From NCBI RefSeq assembly GCF_027744825.2, contig NC_071338.1, forward strand, positions 22,692,001 through 22,756,000: a stretch of 64,000 bases of DNA, in the 5' to 3' direction. Shown piece after piece: positions 35,796-49,417 of this stretch (within the stretch, counting starts at the first letter, position 1; the number at the start of each line of letters is the position of its first letter). The notes beneath the pieces were generated by a model that was given only the letters and a program-made list of their open reading frames with translations, had not been told where the DNA came from and did not search any database. The DNA is from Synchiropus splendidus. Taxonomy: Eukaryota; Chordata; Actinopteri; Syngnathiformes; Callionymidae. The translations under genes and the position numbers were made by a program.

Positions 35796-38700
35796 ACTCA
35801 GTCTCAAGATTTCTGATGAAGGCATTTCGAGACCAAGAGAGTAGACAATAGTATATAGCATCAGCCTGGTGTCACACTAGGACTGACCACACCCCCTCTA
35901 CAATGCAGATGAAGACCACTGAAGACGCTTGGATTCAATAACCATACAGCCCCAAGTGTATCGCAATATGACAGAAAAACACTAGTAATTTGTATATGCA
36001 ATGGAAATGTTGTTGACATTGGTACTTGAAAGAAAGATATTGCTGTGGTACCTACTTACGTAACCTACCTACGTAAAAAAACAGTGCATGAATATGTTTC
36101 ATCAAATTGAGTATATTTTGTTTAAATAATAATAATAGGAATAATAATTATAATTCATGTTGCCACTATTTTTGGTTCCTGGAGTACAAGGCTTGACAAC
36201 GAGCGCATAAATACTACTACTGCAAATATTTCACAGACCAGCCTGGTCCATTCTCACATGCCATTAAAAAACAGATGTCAGCCATTGATCTGCCCTCTCT
36301 GCAGCATTTGTCAGTGGCAGTAAACCCTCTCCACTTCATCACAAATCCATGGACAGAGAGTTCAGCGTTTTTATACCTGAGATGGAACTATGCCCCACCA
36401 TCTTTGCTGGAAATGCCAGAGTAAAGTGGCATCCCTTTGTTAATAATGGAAAGTGAAATATGATTGAATGTTGTGGATTACAGGCAGCTCAGAGATGCTA
36501 CTGATCCATGATGTCTTTGCTGGTTTCTCAGGGAAATATGTCTGTCACATTACCGGCATCTTTCAGTGGTCTTTCAGAGATGCCTCGGCAGCTGCCGATG
36601 CCAGAAATTGTGCTGCTTATGTGAATCCAAACAAGCTCTGTGTCAACGTACGAATGAGGGATTTTTTTTTCTCACTACAGTCAGTGCACTCTGATGTGCA
36701 ACACATACACATTGTTTCTACACACCGTTCCTTCGGAACATGCGAAATAGAGACACCATTTCTATGTGATAAATAGCAGACGGCAGATGGTGATTTTTTT
36801 TAATTTGCATTTTCTCGTCCTTGAACATGTAATTGCATCAATAAAAGAATGCAAAAACAAACAAACAAACAAAAAAAAATATCTACATCAATGTACTCAG
36901 ATTTCAACTTTGGATCTTGGACAATTCAAATCAAGAAGTGATGTAATTCCAAACCACCGACCCCTGAAATGCAGCCTAAATCAAGTGCCAAGACTTTCAT
37001 GAGTCAAACTTTATGATCATAAACTGTCAGAGGGGAACACTGTGTTTTGATGGACTGGAGTATCAGTGGTCCAACTATATTTTAACAACAAAGGAAGAAA
37101 CTTTTTATTGTAGTTTGACAATCGTGTGTCATCATTAAAAAGTTTAAAAGGACTTTATAAGAACCAAGACACGGACCACTACTTTTCAAGAACTTTTGTC
37201 TCAATCTGGCGGTTTCCTCTGGAAGGCCGGTGTCCGAAGAGACGGCCGCAGCTGAGGAGAAGCATAAAACTTTTAGCTCATTAAGAGCCTGGACGGCCTT
37301 GTTCAGCAATCTCTCTGTAATCTAGGGACTAATTAACTCTGTTCAAGAGCAGGACCCGGCCCGAGCCGGCCCGAATATCTTTCGGCAGGACATCACTCTC
37401 CAAACTGCCTTGAGCTGACGTTGCAAAATAACTTTCATTTACAGAGTCAAATCCCCAGAGTGGCTACACAGAACTAGTTGTCAAAGATGAAAAGCTTGAC
37501 AGTGAGAGGCGGCGCTGCCAGGACAGACAGGTGACCTGCGGCACTGGACGTCTCTGCATGGGCTCCTGTGGAACCCAGGAGAAGCAGGGAATGTGCCATC
37601 ACAAATGTGCGATTCATACGTCTAAATAAAAACAACAGTCTAATTCATTACAGGGTATATGAGGAATTAATTGTGATTCATTCTTCATATATACATGATA
37701 ATAATAATACTAAAGTTAATATTTCATCAAGAATGGCCTCATTTTAGTTGAATCTGTAAACATACAGTAGCTTTAAACATCAGGGTGGACGTGCCTCAGA
37801 TGAATCTCTTGGCCGCGTGAGGTGCTGAAGTTTTGAGGCTTTAACCACTCTAACCATCAATTGATCTAAAAATACAATATCATCAGTTGCTTCTTTGGCA
37901 TTGAATGTTAATAAAAAAAAATGAAAAAAAAGTTAAATTAATTAATAAAAGTTATGATATGACAAAAAGCAAAATAGCAGTCATTCATCCTGAAAAAAAA
38001 TTTAAAAAAAACATAATGTTGGTGGTCAATAAATGTGATGCAGCGAGAAACACTTCAATGTCTCATCGTTCTGAATGAGTCACTGAGGCTTGGTCAGAAT
38101 TGTGGAATCTCAAAAAAAAATCACAATTATTTTTGTATTTATCTGTCAAAAGTGATAAATTCAGGGCAGGAAAAACGCACGCAGTCTCGGACAATCCTAA
38201 TATCTGCACTTTCAGACGTAATTGAAGTAATATTTCATCACCATAAATACGTGAAAATATGGTTATTTCGGTTGTGAAATTTTGAGCTCAACTACATGGA
38301 CCTTCTCGCTCATCGTCACGCAGTTAATCTACACATCCCAATTTGTTTTCTTCAACGCGGCATTAAACGGACTGGCTAATTCACTGACTGATCATGATCG
38401 ACACGCTCTTCGGAGAACGGGGGGAGAGGGGGACGAGGAGGGGGGTTTAACCGTGGGACTAAATTACTAAGTAAATTTTGCCTATATCCGTGTTGATGAT
38501 TGCAGCTGTGAGTTTGTCAGATGGTGTCAGCCGGATGACGGGTCCACGGGGGAAGCAGTCGCCGGTCTCAGGCGTTATCCTCCTGCAGTTGCCGTTCATT
38601 ACTCATATTTAATTTCACGACCCTTATAACGCCTCTCTCGGTAGCCAGTTTGCATAATAGGATCCAGATGGCGCACAAGTGACTCAGTAATCTGACATTT

Positions 38701-41700
38701 GTTGTGGTGCTTTTTCTCTTTTTCACACATCCATACATCATGTTCACATATAGCACACAGGGGAGGCATGTGGAGGCAACAGAACAAAGCCAGCCAAGGT
38801 TAACTAAGCATTTGCCGAATCAATTGCTCCTGCATGCCGGAAGGGACGAGGCAAACCAGGGGATGATTGATTTCCTGCTACGTGGGGTCTGTCAAAACCG
38901 TTTAACAGATTGTCAGTCATACGTTTGAGTCGCAGTTCTGCTTGGTGTGACCAAGATAATATTGGTTATACGCTGATGGTTGTTGTGCATCATCTCCATC
39001 CCGACATCCACTTTCAGGTGCTTATCACAGGTGGTCAAAAGTTCACGCTGAAAACTCACATTCTATCGCTGGAACTTGGCGTTTAACATGCATTTTAATG
39101 GTCAGATTTTGGCCTGACTAGGGCAATAATTCAGTTTTCTAGATGGTCATGTAGCCGTCACTCACATTTGCCTGATGTCCTCACCCAGACCTTCACAGTG
39201 GGTCAAAGTTTCAGTCACTAGTAAAGGTTTCTGACTATAGATGGCGGGAGGTGAAGCATTTTCCAAAAGGACAAAAAGCGTTTTCAAATGATATATTGGA
39301 ACCTACAACAATTAATTCGAAAAATTAATCTAAGAATACAATTAGTGAAACAGTCATATCCAACAAGTCTGGCCTTGAAGGTAAGGTATTGTTTGTAAGG
39401 TTAGTAGTTTGGAGACCCCTTAGAAAAGTATGTTGATCTCTGATGGTAAAAAGATATTATGCCTTATATTTAAAACAAACATGATATCGTCTAACAGTGC
39501 GTTCACATCAACCAGCCGGTTTCTATCAACCAAAGCGACTTCTTCCACGTCACAAGTCGCGCAGTGAAAAAGTAGACTTGAGTCAACATGGCGAAACGGA
39601 GAGGCAGAAATGTAGCCCGTTATTTGGAGTGGAAGTATTATAATGCAAAAAGAAATTGGGTTTTGGGTGCTTGAAACACGCAACGGCTGCGACCATGTCA
39701 CCTCAAACGTGTCACACCAACACCCAGTGACACAAGAGTACAGTTGCAGCGTAACCACTTTATAACTAGTAGTTTCCACTGTCCACAACAAACGCATATA
39801 AACCTGGGCAAGTGGGACCATGCACTCATGCTTTGTATGCTGTGTTTTATAAATAAATGGCCATCTCAGTGTTTGCTCAGTCATCTACACCCTTATCTAC
39901 TGCCTTTCCTGTCTCAACCATTTAAACAGGATTCCATCCCAAATCTGGCTCAGCATCAGCTTGGCGCAGCAGGTGTGAACATGCAGATATATTTTCTTTG
40001 AAAGCGCGGATGTGATATAAATGCTGGAGGAACCGGATATCCTTCAAAGACAAAGACAGCAGAAAGAGATCGGACTGGATGTGAAGTCCAAATACTGGTA
40101 TCTCTCTGAGACACATGACTGGGGGGACGGGATAAGGAGTGGGTGGTACCTAAAAACACAGTAGGCAGAACATAAAATGAGAGAAAAGACAGATCGGACA
40201 AGAAGATGTATTAAAACAGTGGATGTAGTGGACCACTGGGATGAAAACTGCAGTATGGGCCAGTGACCACACCGCAGCCCCCTAGCCGTCTGCCTCCACA
40301 CCACCCACCCGACATCTATTAGAGAGCCTTCCTCGCCTCTGTGCTCCACTCTCCGCACGACATGCCTCTCTAAAACCAACAGCCCTGCCATCCCATTAGC
40401 CCTGCCAAGTGGAGCTGTTGAAGTTTTGAAAGACCCAGAGGAGGTGGAGCTGGTGGTGGTGGAGAGGGTACAGAGGGCACAGCATGTGTGTGTGTGTGAC
40501 AGGTATGAATGTGGATATCTCTCTCCCACTGTCTCGGATGACAGCCTGGCGACACCAGCACACCCCTGCTCTCTTTTGGTAGCAAGAGGACGAGGAAAAG
40601 GGGAACCACTATGGGCTTGACATTTAACAACTGACAAAGACTGTTCACATTTAACCGCTTAATGTTAACTGCCATAATAGCCTCGATTCTCTCAGGTTAT
40701 TGGGGGGCGGGATGTTTAAAGCTCTTGGCCGCCGGATAGAAGTATCCGCCGCACAGATGGGAGGAGGAGAAGGAACGCTAATAATAATGCTTAAACATGT
40801 GGCTAATTTTAGCTTCACCTTGACGATGAGTCAGAGTTTCAGCTTCAAGGTTTCAGCTTAAGTATGAAAAGCCAACCAGCATACATTCCTTCATCACAGC
40901 AGCAGTTTGATCATGATCTTCATCCTTCTTTTATTGTCAACTTCCTGCTAAAAGTCACAGTGACGTCTTGCATGTTACCTCCGCAAGAGACGTAATCGTG
41001 ATTTTCAGCTGTCACTCTGTTAAAAAAAAAAAAGGGAGCGGTGTTGGAGGGGCCTCCCAAAACAGTGAATATTTTTGTTTGAAATATTCAGGCCATGTTT
41101 AAAAATGATAAACATTTTGGTTCCGTAGCCCTGTCACAATAGCTGGTCGTAACATTGTCAACAAACGATATTGTCCTCCACATTATTTTGAATAAAGTAC
41201 ATCCTTCTTTGTTTGTATTTATCATCGCTATTTACCATTGTAGGCAAAATGACTATTAAAGATCCTCAAAATGTCTTTTAAAAATACAATCATGCTTGTT
41301 TGGGCATGTTTGTTTTGATGTTTTTGCTGCTTTTGTTGTCACCGTGTTCAAATAAAATCGACATTCTGGTCCACATTGTTGTGCTCACCTCACACATTAC
41401 TGATGGTAAAATATTCCCACAACAGAGATGTGGCATTTGGCTCTGTGGTCATGTTTCCTTTCCTCCATTTATTTCCACAAAGATTACAGCATCTTGTGTT
41501 GGTCCTCTCGGGTCTCGCTAACTTGCTGGACTACAAGACTGACTCTGAACTGACCGACAAGGAGGTTCACTCTGTTCATACGGCACAAATACGACCGATG
41601 AGGTGTCTGATATCATGGGCAGAGTGAACTCAGCCACTGTGCTGTTGTTAGGAGAGACGAGGAAATCAAACAAGCTAACATACACAGGTGAATTAATCAA

Positions 41701-42276
41701 AGGAACCAAGGTTATTTTTCATTATTGTATGATCAACTGACTTACTTGATATCGTGTTAAGTTCATAAATAAATACACCTGAATTAAAACATAAACTTAA
41801 AAAAAAAAAACTTTCCAGTGTTTTGAATAAAGGTACATCCCTTGTGGTTTAAAAAAAAACGGAAAAAAAAAACCTCAGTAATAATAAAAGGCAATTGCCG
41901 ATGTAGAAGGATAAAGGTTAAGTCAAAATCTTGTTCTTGTCTATAAAGGAATCATCACGATGAATGGAGAGATGTGTCCCTGACAAGGTCAGCAGCCTCA
42001 CACAATCATTCAGAGAGCAGGTGCTGAAAGCTTTTCCTGTCATTGAAACATTTTGTGCCATCGCTGCTCGACATAACAACACAAGAACCCTGACCCTGAA
42101 TCGGATGACGAAACAATGCGTGTATATTTGCTCTGAATGGAGTGTTCCAATGAAGCGATGCAAACGTCGTAATAAACGTAGTCGATAACGCGGAAACCCT
42201 GAGCAAGTTGCCATGGCAGGGCTGCCAACTTATGAAGGTTAGACCAATGAGAATGACGGAGACCTGGATCTATCAC

Positions 42277-42395
42277 TAGTGACGGCTCATAGAGTCCTGA
42301 AGAGTTGATGAGGTTTCATGAAATGGTGTCGTGAAATTCAGAGGCCACAAGATGGCACTGTCTGCTGCAAAATTAACTTTTCAAGTGAAATGTTT
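42277..42395. mobile_element. hAT-like MITE, left half
   Basis: TAGTGACGGCTCATAGAGTCCTGAAGAGTTGATGAGGTTTCATGAAATGGTGTCGTGAAATTCAGAGGCCACAAGATGGCACTGTCTGC: left terminus and internal block are present, the right terminus is absent. Confidence 0.55.
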
Positions 42396-42421
42396 ATGCA
42401 GTTCAAGCTATTACATGGCAG

Positions 42422-42472
42422 GTAAAAATCCCCTCCCGGGCCAGATTCTGGCCCCGGGCCTGAGTTCGACAC
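42422..42472. mobile_element. MITE terminus (cccgggcctgagttcgacac)
   Basis: gggccagattctggccccgggcctgagttcgacac matches the end of a common vertebrate hAT MITE (complement of gtgtcaaactcaaggcccggg). Very short. Confidence 0.45.
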
Positions 42473-42480
42473 GAGCATTT

Positions 42481-42775
42481 GTGTTGTAGTCAAGACTACC
42501 TAACCTGAGACCAAGTTAAGTCCAAGCCCAATGAGGGGCAAGACCAAGACAGAGACCAAACTGAATACAGAACATGCCAGAAGGTTGTTCAGATGGTAGC
42601 ATTTGAGTTCTGGATCTACTTTGGAAAAAAATGTCCACTGTTTGTCTTGCAGTGAGAAATACATTTCTCTGTCAGTATGACTAATAGACTGAATTCAGTT
42701 TAGTCTCATTCTCGCCACCCTTGTTGATCTTGGTGTTGACTAGGTCTCAGGTTAGGTGGTTTCGACTATGACCAC
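42481..42775. mobile_element. MITE with about 26-bp terminal inverted repeats (GAGACC family)
   Basis: The left end tagtcaagactacctaacctgagacc and the complement of the right end, tagtcgaaaccacctaacctgagacc, match at 23 of 26 positions. The interior is rich in agaccaag words. It is non-coding and related to the fragment at 30378-30520. Confidence 0.7.
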
Positions 42776-45700
42776 TAATGTGCAGTAGTGGGAGGAGAGG
42801 TTATGACAAACAAAGTTATTCACTATGATCCATTTCGTTGGGTCACTGAACAGGACCAAGCATAGCTTTACTGCAAAACAATATGCAATAAATAAAAATA
42901 ACTACTATGGTAGCTAGCACAAATCATGACAGTTTGCTGAATGTTTATATACATTTAACAAAACAACCATTAATTATCGTATGAAAAAGACAAATTTAGT
43001 TTCAGTGACATTTTTCCTACAGCGTACAATAAAACCCCAGTGCTGGCTTTTGCCAGACCCATTTCCAGCGAGTATTGCTCTTTAGCTCATAACTCACAAT
43101 CACCCGCAAGACACCAGAGGCCAAATGGTAACTTGACATATTATCTGCCTCTCCAGGCAGACAAATGTGCAGTGATGGTGTCAGGAGGGACGCGGGAGGG
43201 CAGCAGGTTGAGATGGCTCAGATATCAAGTTCATTTTGAAATGTGATGCACAGTGAACCCGCCGTCGACTTGTGTGACCCCGTGTATTAAGAGGCAATAA
43301 GAGATCCATTCTATTGCGGCGGTGCCTCGGCACGTTCCTAGAGACCTGCTTTCATGTGGCTCTTTTTACGACAAGGTCACGATGTAGAGGTAATAACTCT
43401 GGAAAATCAAACATCATAACAATTTCATGAAAAGCCATTTTCTCCGACAGATGATGGACATACCAACTGACTCCATTGTTGAAAAGCAGACTTCCAATGA
43501 GCAGAAGGCGAGGAAGAGGTAGAGGAGGAAGAGGAGGGTCCGTATATCGTGAGCAAGGATAAGCACAGATTTATCTGATGTCTTCTTAAAATAAAAAGAA
43601 GTAACATCATCAAAACTGCCTTTATCCATGCCTTCATAAACCAGCCCTCCTCTCCACTGAGACGGACACAGTCGAAGACCACGCACACCAGAGAGGTTAG
43701 GACAGTCGATTCGGTGCGACACACAAAAGTACATCAGTCAAATAGTACAAAAACATACATTTCAAAGGGGGGAGGATTAGAACAGAGGAGTGAAATGGGA
43801 GCAGTTGGGTTTCAGGGCAAATCACAATAAGAAAGAAAACAATGTGGGCCAGCTGCAACGACATCAAGAGGAAGGCATGGTCTTCTTTACATAAGGCTGT
43901 TTTGCTGAGATTTGTCCTTAATTAAAGCGGAGCTGCTCGCACACATCTTTGTGGGGGAACAACAAAAATCCATTTTACAATGTTTTTGAAGGCGAGCCCA
44001 CATTAGCACACCACCGGTTACAACAAAACCCTACAGGGATGTAACAGTACATGCACCACCAACTCTTTAGTGTTCCGTTTGTTTTCCTTTAAATAATATA
44101 ATCCCAGATTTTAAAAAAAGTGTTCTTACAAATCAAACATTAATGACAGTGAAAGTTGCAAGCAGAGCTACTAAAAATGCTCCTCAAAAAGAAAGCCGGC
44201 GATGGTCTGTATCCCCCTTTTTCTCCTTACAGGTGGTACACCATTGTACACATTGTGTGTATGACTGAGACTGCAGGTTCTTTTGTTCAGAATGGCAAAT
44301 AACAGTTTATAAAAAATGGATTTATCATTATTTTTCTCATGTTCAGCTTTTATTTTGTCCTGTCTTTGTGAGCTTTACAGGAAATGGCACACACCCAGAA
44401 CTGGATCAAGCAGTGTTTGATCTATGTGCCAGAACATTATTGCTCCTACTGTATGCTGGTACAGTTGGTGGTTTCATTTGTTGCTCTTGTGATCTGTATT
44501 ATCTTGTTTCTCGGTCTTTTTGCTTTTGGTAAATAATTTCCGTGCGCTAGTTCTCACTCACTTCTGTTCCTTCTGTTGCGCTTCATACCATGTGCGAGTC
44601 GGCTCACCACACACAGATACGCAAAAAAATAAAAACGTTTAAATGTCAGGACTCCAGGGGTCGCTGTTGATGGGGACACAATCCAATCTCTAACTCTGAG
44701 CTTGCTCTTTTCTGTAGTTTGCTATTCAAACATTGGCAACTTTTGACGACTGGTACAATAGATTTTTTGAATGTATGAGTGAATGTTATGCACTGTTACA
44801 CCCCTGAGATGGGAACACAGAGAACACGCTGTACAGATGAACTCAGCACGAAGACAAGAGAGCTAAATGTCAGGGAGAATACACAGTTTAAATATCTGAA
44901 CAAGGGTCAACAGGGAAGGAAAACACTACAATTAACACTCCAGGTTCAAGCTGCCGCCAAACACTGATCAGATACTCTCTTTTTTTTAAATTGACCTACT
45001 GATGAGGGAGAGACGGAGAGAGAGAGAGAGATCATATTCAAGTGTTTAGGGGCAGAGTTGACCCTTTAACAAAAAACTGCCATCCCTACCATGGTGACTC
45101 TGGGAGCGGGAAGGCCAATGTTTTTCTCCTAGAAAACAAAACCAAGTGGTTATTGGATACAATGATTGGCTGTAATGGAAGTACAATAGGGAATGAGTCA
45201 CATAAAAGAGATGGGAATTGTGGTCCGGCTGAATCGCAGAAATGTTTACGCATGTATTTCTTCCCCCAACATTAGGCACAAAACACAGATATAAAGGAAA
45301 AGCCTTGTGGATATGAAAACAATTTCAGTGCTTTGAAATCGATCCTTTAACCTTCCCATCAACAACACGATGTAACGTGACACCATTAGACATTGTATTG
45401 ACTCATCTCTCTCTGACACACACATTTAGACACACATTGTGTTGTGTTCTTCAGAGCATGGCTAGTGACATTGAGGAAGTGAAGAGATTACCGGGAGGAT
45501 TAGGGCAGAAGGAGAGAAGGAGACAATAATGGGATGAAAGGAGGAGTGTTAAAATTGGCTGTTGTTTCTGGGCCTGGACAGAGCAGGACTCCAGCCAAGC
45601 AGTACTTTGATCCATCTCCATCGATTTGCCATCACCCCCTCATCGGCGCTGCCTCCCACGCGACCCATGTCTTACCAATATGCAAATGTGTTGTGACCTT

Positions 45701-47893
45701 AAACCCAATGACCGAGAGAAAGTATGTGGATGAGATCTGTTTTACCACATATAAAAAGGCGGATTTGACTCAGGGTGAGAAATGCCAGTGGAACTACCAC
45801 AGGTGGGCGGGGTCAATCCACACACACACGGTATGATGTTGTTTTGTCTTCTTGTGTAGCTGCTTCCTGAGATTTCCAGCAAACAAAAAACACGACATCA
45901 ATGTGAAATAAAAAGATAAATAAAAAATAAGACCAGTAGTTGCTTCAGGAGACAGAAATTGGGCAATAGAGGGCAGCCATGATTTTCCACCATGTTACAT
46001 TTTAGCCAGATTTACTGCTGATCTCTTTGCACCACAGTAGATCAACATCACATGAGGTCATTTTCCCAGGCAATGGGTCAGTTTGAATTGTGCATCACAG
46101 CCATTTAATGTACGTTGGAAAATTGAATCAATTAAGTAATTTATTTTTGTTAGTCTGCATGACATTTTTGCTAAATAAAGTAGCAAAAAAGTGGTGTTTT
46201 TTTATTTGTTTTTGTTTTTCATGCATTTAATTTCATGTATTTAGGATTTTTTAAAATGTTTTTTCGCTTTTTACTTGCGCCATAGAGTAAGCAGTGAGAC
46301 GTCTATCCTGGATGCCATTTTCCTGAGCAACTTCTTAGGTCTGCTGTGCAATCCCAGCAAAGATTCCAAACTCCCAGGACCTTCTAAACATGCCTAGCCT
46401 TTTATTGACATTTATGCTGAACAATTTCACCATTCAGGGTGTGTTATTGGACAAATATGTGTTTAATTTCCTCCCATAAAAACTATGAGTCTTAATCTCT
46501 TATTGATCCCAACCTTGTCTTTGAGTGAGCAAATGTGATAAAAGGACATGACGTTCTCATCATGAGCACCGCAGCACATTCCAGTAATTGTAAAGATTAC
46601 AGCAGAAAATGAAGACTGTTCGTTCCCAGGGTTACGTGCGCTAAACCATCCAATAATATGCATTGGTTCCAACAATTACCATTGATTTTTCCTTTTAAGT
46701 GGTCAGATGGGTTTGCGTTCCTCAAAGAAGCAAGAAGCAAAATTGGCAAATTAAATTCAAATTCCACTAAATCATATCATTTCTTCACTTCACAGTCATA
46801 ATGGAGTATTGATCTGCACGTAATGGTGGCCGTCAGTGTATTTATTAAGGCTATTTAAACCTCATGATGCACAGAAATATGAACTCGATGCACCTCAGGG
46901 AACCATTGACATCTACAGTACATGCCGGTGTTTTGCCGAGCGGCGAGAGACTCTGTCTGGTGACCTTGAGACCATTCTCTGAGTCGATAATCAATCCTTT
47001 GATAAATGTGTCAAACATGTAATGCAAGGCTGAGGTATTGATGTGTTTCAGCTGCAGTGTCATATTGAAGTAAAAGGTGGGGCGGGAGGGAGGCTTCCAA
47101 TATTGCCTTATCTGTGTAAGGATGGAAGAGGTTAAAATGTTCAGGAGCAGTTAAGTTTAAATCTTTGGGAATGAGACATGAAAAGTGTCATCCTTTACAG
47201 TCAGTCATGACCATATCTAGAAATCTGAACTGGGTGTGCTGGGAAGATGGAATTCCTGACCGTCCCATTCGCTTAAGACAAAGAGAAATGTTATACACGA
47301 ACCAGAAAAATGTTGCTTTCCAACTTGTGGGAAGCTCAATTACCAGCTCCGGACCCAAGTTATGAAATAAATACAAAGGCATATTAATGACATATTCCAG
47401 CGGTAATTTTTATTTAATGATTCACAAGAGCATTTCCAAATAATCTTCTAATGTCGGCTAGGAGCTTCAAAACATTCCAAGTCCGTGCCCTCTCTTATGA
47501 GGATATACATTTTGCAATTGCATATTTTAAATGGTCAAATAAGGCAAGCATAAGAATAACAAAGCAAATCATACATATATTTTCAACTGCAATGTCTGAA
47601 GTCAACCTCATTCGGTGACACTAGCGACATCAATGGGACAATGTAGCCTATTCCATCAAAGCTTGACAAGACCCCCATTCCAGCTACTGGTAGAGCACAC
47701 AGCAAGAGACAAAATGTGGGAGTCACAATCACAGATTTCTCTCTGTTGGAATCAATTTTTTTGTTTTCTAAATTGAGCAGTTATTACCTTAAAGTGACAC
47801 CTGCTCAAGCTCAGCACAAATGTGGTTAGATGAGTCAGTGGGGACTGCATTCTCAGCCGCCTTCAAAACCATAGACAGTTGAACAGTCTTTCT

Positions 47894-48160
47894 GACGTCC
47901 ATCCATTTTTCCATCTTCCACTGCTTATATGAATTTTGTCACAGCAGCTACTGGAGCAAAGAGGCCAAGACATTCCTCGGCTCATCTGTGAGGCATTTTC
48001 CCTCTTACTGCTCCAGGGTCTCCTCCCACTTGGAGTATCTCACCAGGAGGCATCTTAATAAGAGTTACCTCACCTGGCTTCTCTCAATGTAATGGAGCTG
48101 TGTTTACTTTTGGAATCTCTACCGAATGACTGATCTCAACTTATCTCTAGTGCGGACTCC
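47894..48160 (-). mobile_element. Decayed LINE 3' region, antisense copy
   Basis: tccatccatttttccatcttccactgcttat...cagcagctactggagcaaagaggccaagacattcctcgg...gtctcctcccacttggag...aggaggcatcttaataagagttacctcacctggcttctctcaatgtaatggagctg is the antisense of the same LINE tail as at 1380-1735, heavily mutated. Confidence 0.65.
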
Positions 48161-48516
48161 AACCACCCAGCAGAGAACACTTACTTTATTCACTACGCAG
48201 AAGTTTATGTCCTCAGTTGAGGACGGAACATTGACCAGTATATCGAGATCCGTGCCTCTTGGCTCAGCTCGCCCTCATCAGAATAAACTGGGTTGCACCA
48301 ATCTGTTTGGGGTATCTCACATTCGCTCTTTCCCACCCGGTGAACTCCACCACCGGGGGAAGGATGGCTCCTCAAGTCAATTCCAAGATGCAAAGAACCC
48401 CATTGAAGTGTTCTTGTAATGCACATAATATAATATGGTTAGTGCAAAACAATGCGCACAAATTATTATTAATAATAACATTATCAATAATAATGAAAAC
48501 ACAAACATTACACGAG

Positions 48517-48759
48517 TACTGAGTATATGAGGTATCATGAAACAGTACTGCAGGGTTAATGAAGCGGTGTCCTTCAAAGGTCACAAGATGGCGGTTTTGC
48601 TTCAGAAATGAGGTTAGGTTTTATTGAATTAGTCGTTCAAATCCACACATTTCACAGCAGACAGTGCCACCTGGTGGCCTCTGAAAATCAGGTAACTGTT
48701 TCGTGAAACCGCATCAGCCTCTCAATACTGTGTCATGAAACCTCATCGACCCATCACTA
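48517..48759. mobile_element. hAT-like MITE, full-length copy
   Basis: Left arm tactgagtatatgaggtatcatgaaacagtactgcagggttaatgaagcggtg, internal cagacagtgccacctggtggcctctgaaaatcagg, right arm ctcaatactgtgtcatgaaacctcatcgacccatcacta. At 243 bp it is the longest member seen here. Confidence 0.7.
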
Positions 48760-49348
48760 CTTCACGCCTTTCTAATGAATGTTGTTATTGATCAGTTGAC
48801 TTTCTGGGTTTATGGTTTGCACTCGAGCAATACTCCTCAACTGAGCAACAGGGAAAATGAAGGAAAGGACCCCATTTATCATAATCCATAATCTTGACTA
48901 ACGACCTGAGTGCAGTAATGTGTGTTTTGTAACTGTTGCATCATTAGCGCCGGTGTAATTTGCACATTGTCGCTCAATCCCTCTGAGCGATGACTAGATA
49001 GTGGCGAGGGCATGAAGCAGTGTTTGTTCGGCACAAAATAAAAAAGCAATTAGACAAAATTACGACTCTCTTCATCCATTATGGGAACAAGAAAACCATC
49101 CACAGTCCTCCTGCTGTACTTCACAAGCTGCAGTGGCCCAGTAGCAAAAGAAAAATAGGAGACGCACAAGGAGATGTGTAATTAAAAACTCGGGGAGAAA
49201 AGTGCGCTTGGACGTCGAGGTGCACATAGTGTGGTGTGAGGTGTGAGGTCAGGTGGGGCAGGACGTTATGGTCAAACTGTCCTCAGGCTGTCCAGTCTGT
49301 ATATATAATATTGTCATTTTATCTCATTTTTTAACTCTCCATATTGTC

Positions 49349-49351
<3 letters not shown>

Positions 49352-49407
<56 letters not shown>
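49352..49407. repeat. (TA)n microsatellite
   Basis: An uninterrupted TA run of about 56 bp. It produces Tyr-Ile runs in both strands' open frames, which are not genes. Confidence 0.95.

Positions 49408-49417
<10 letters not shown>

Noticed and set aside
36468..36776. 102-codon plus-strand frame after a gattacag acceptor-like site
   Set aside because: No family recognised, no matching donor in phase, and it would be antisense within the shisa6 intron.
40044..40637. 197-codon minus-strand open frame, checked as a possible shisa6 upstream exon
   Set aside because: It contains none of the expected transmembrane, HRALADILR-like or optional-exon blocks; Thr/Ser and Cys/Leu runs come from CA/GT-rich sequence.
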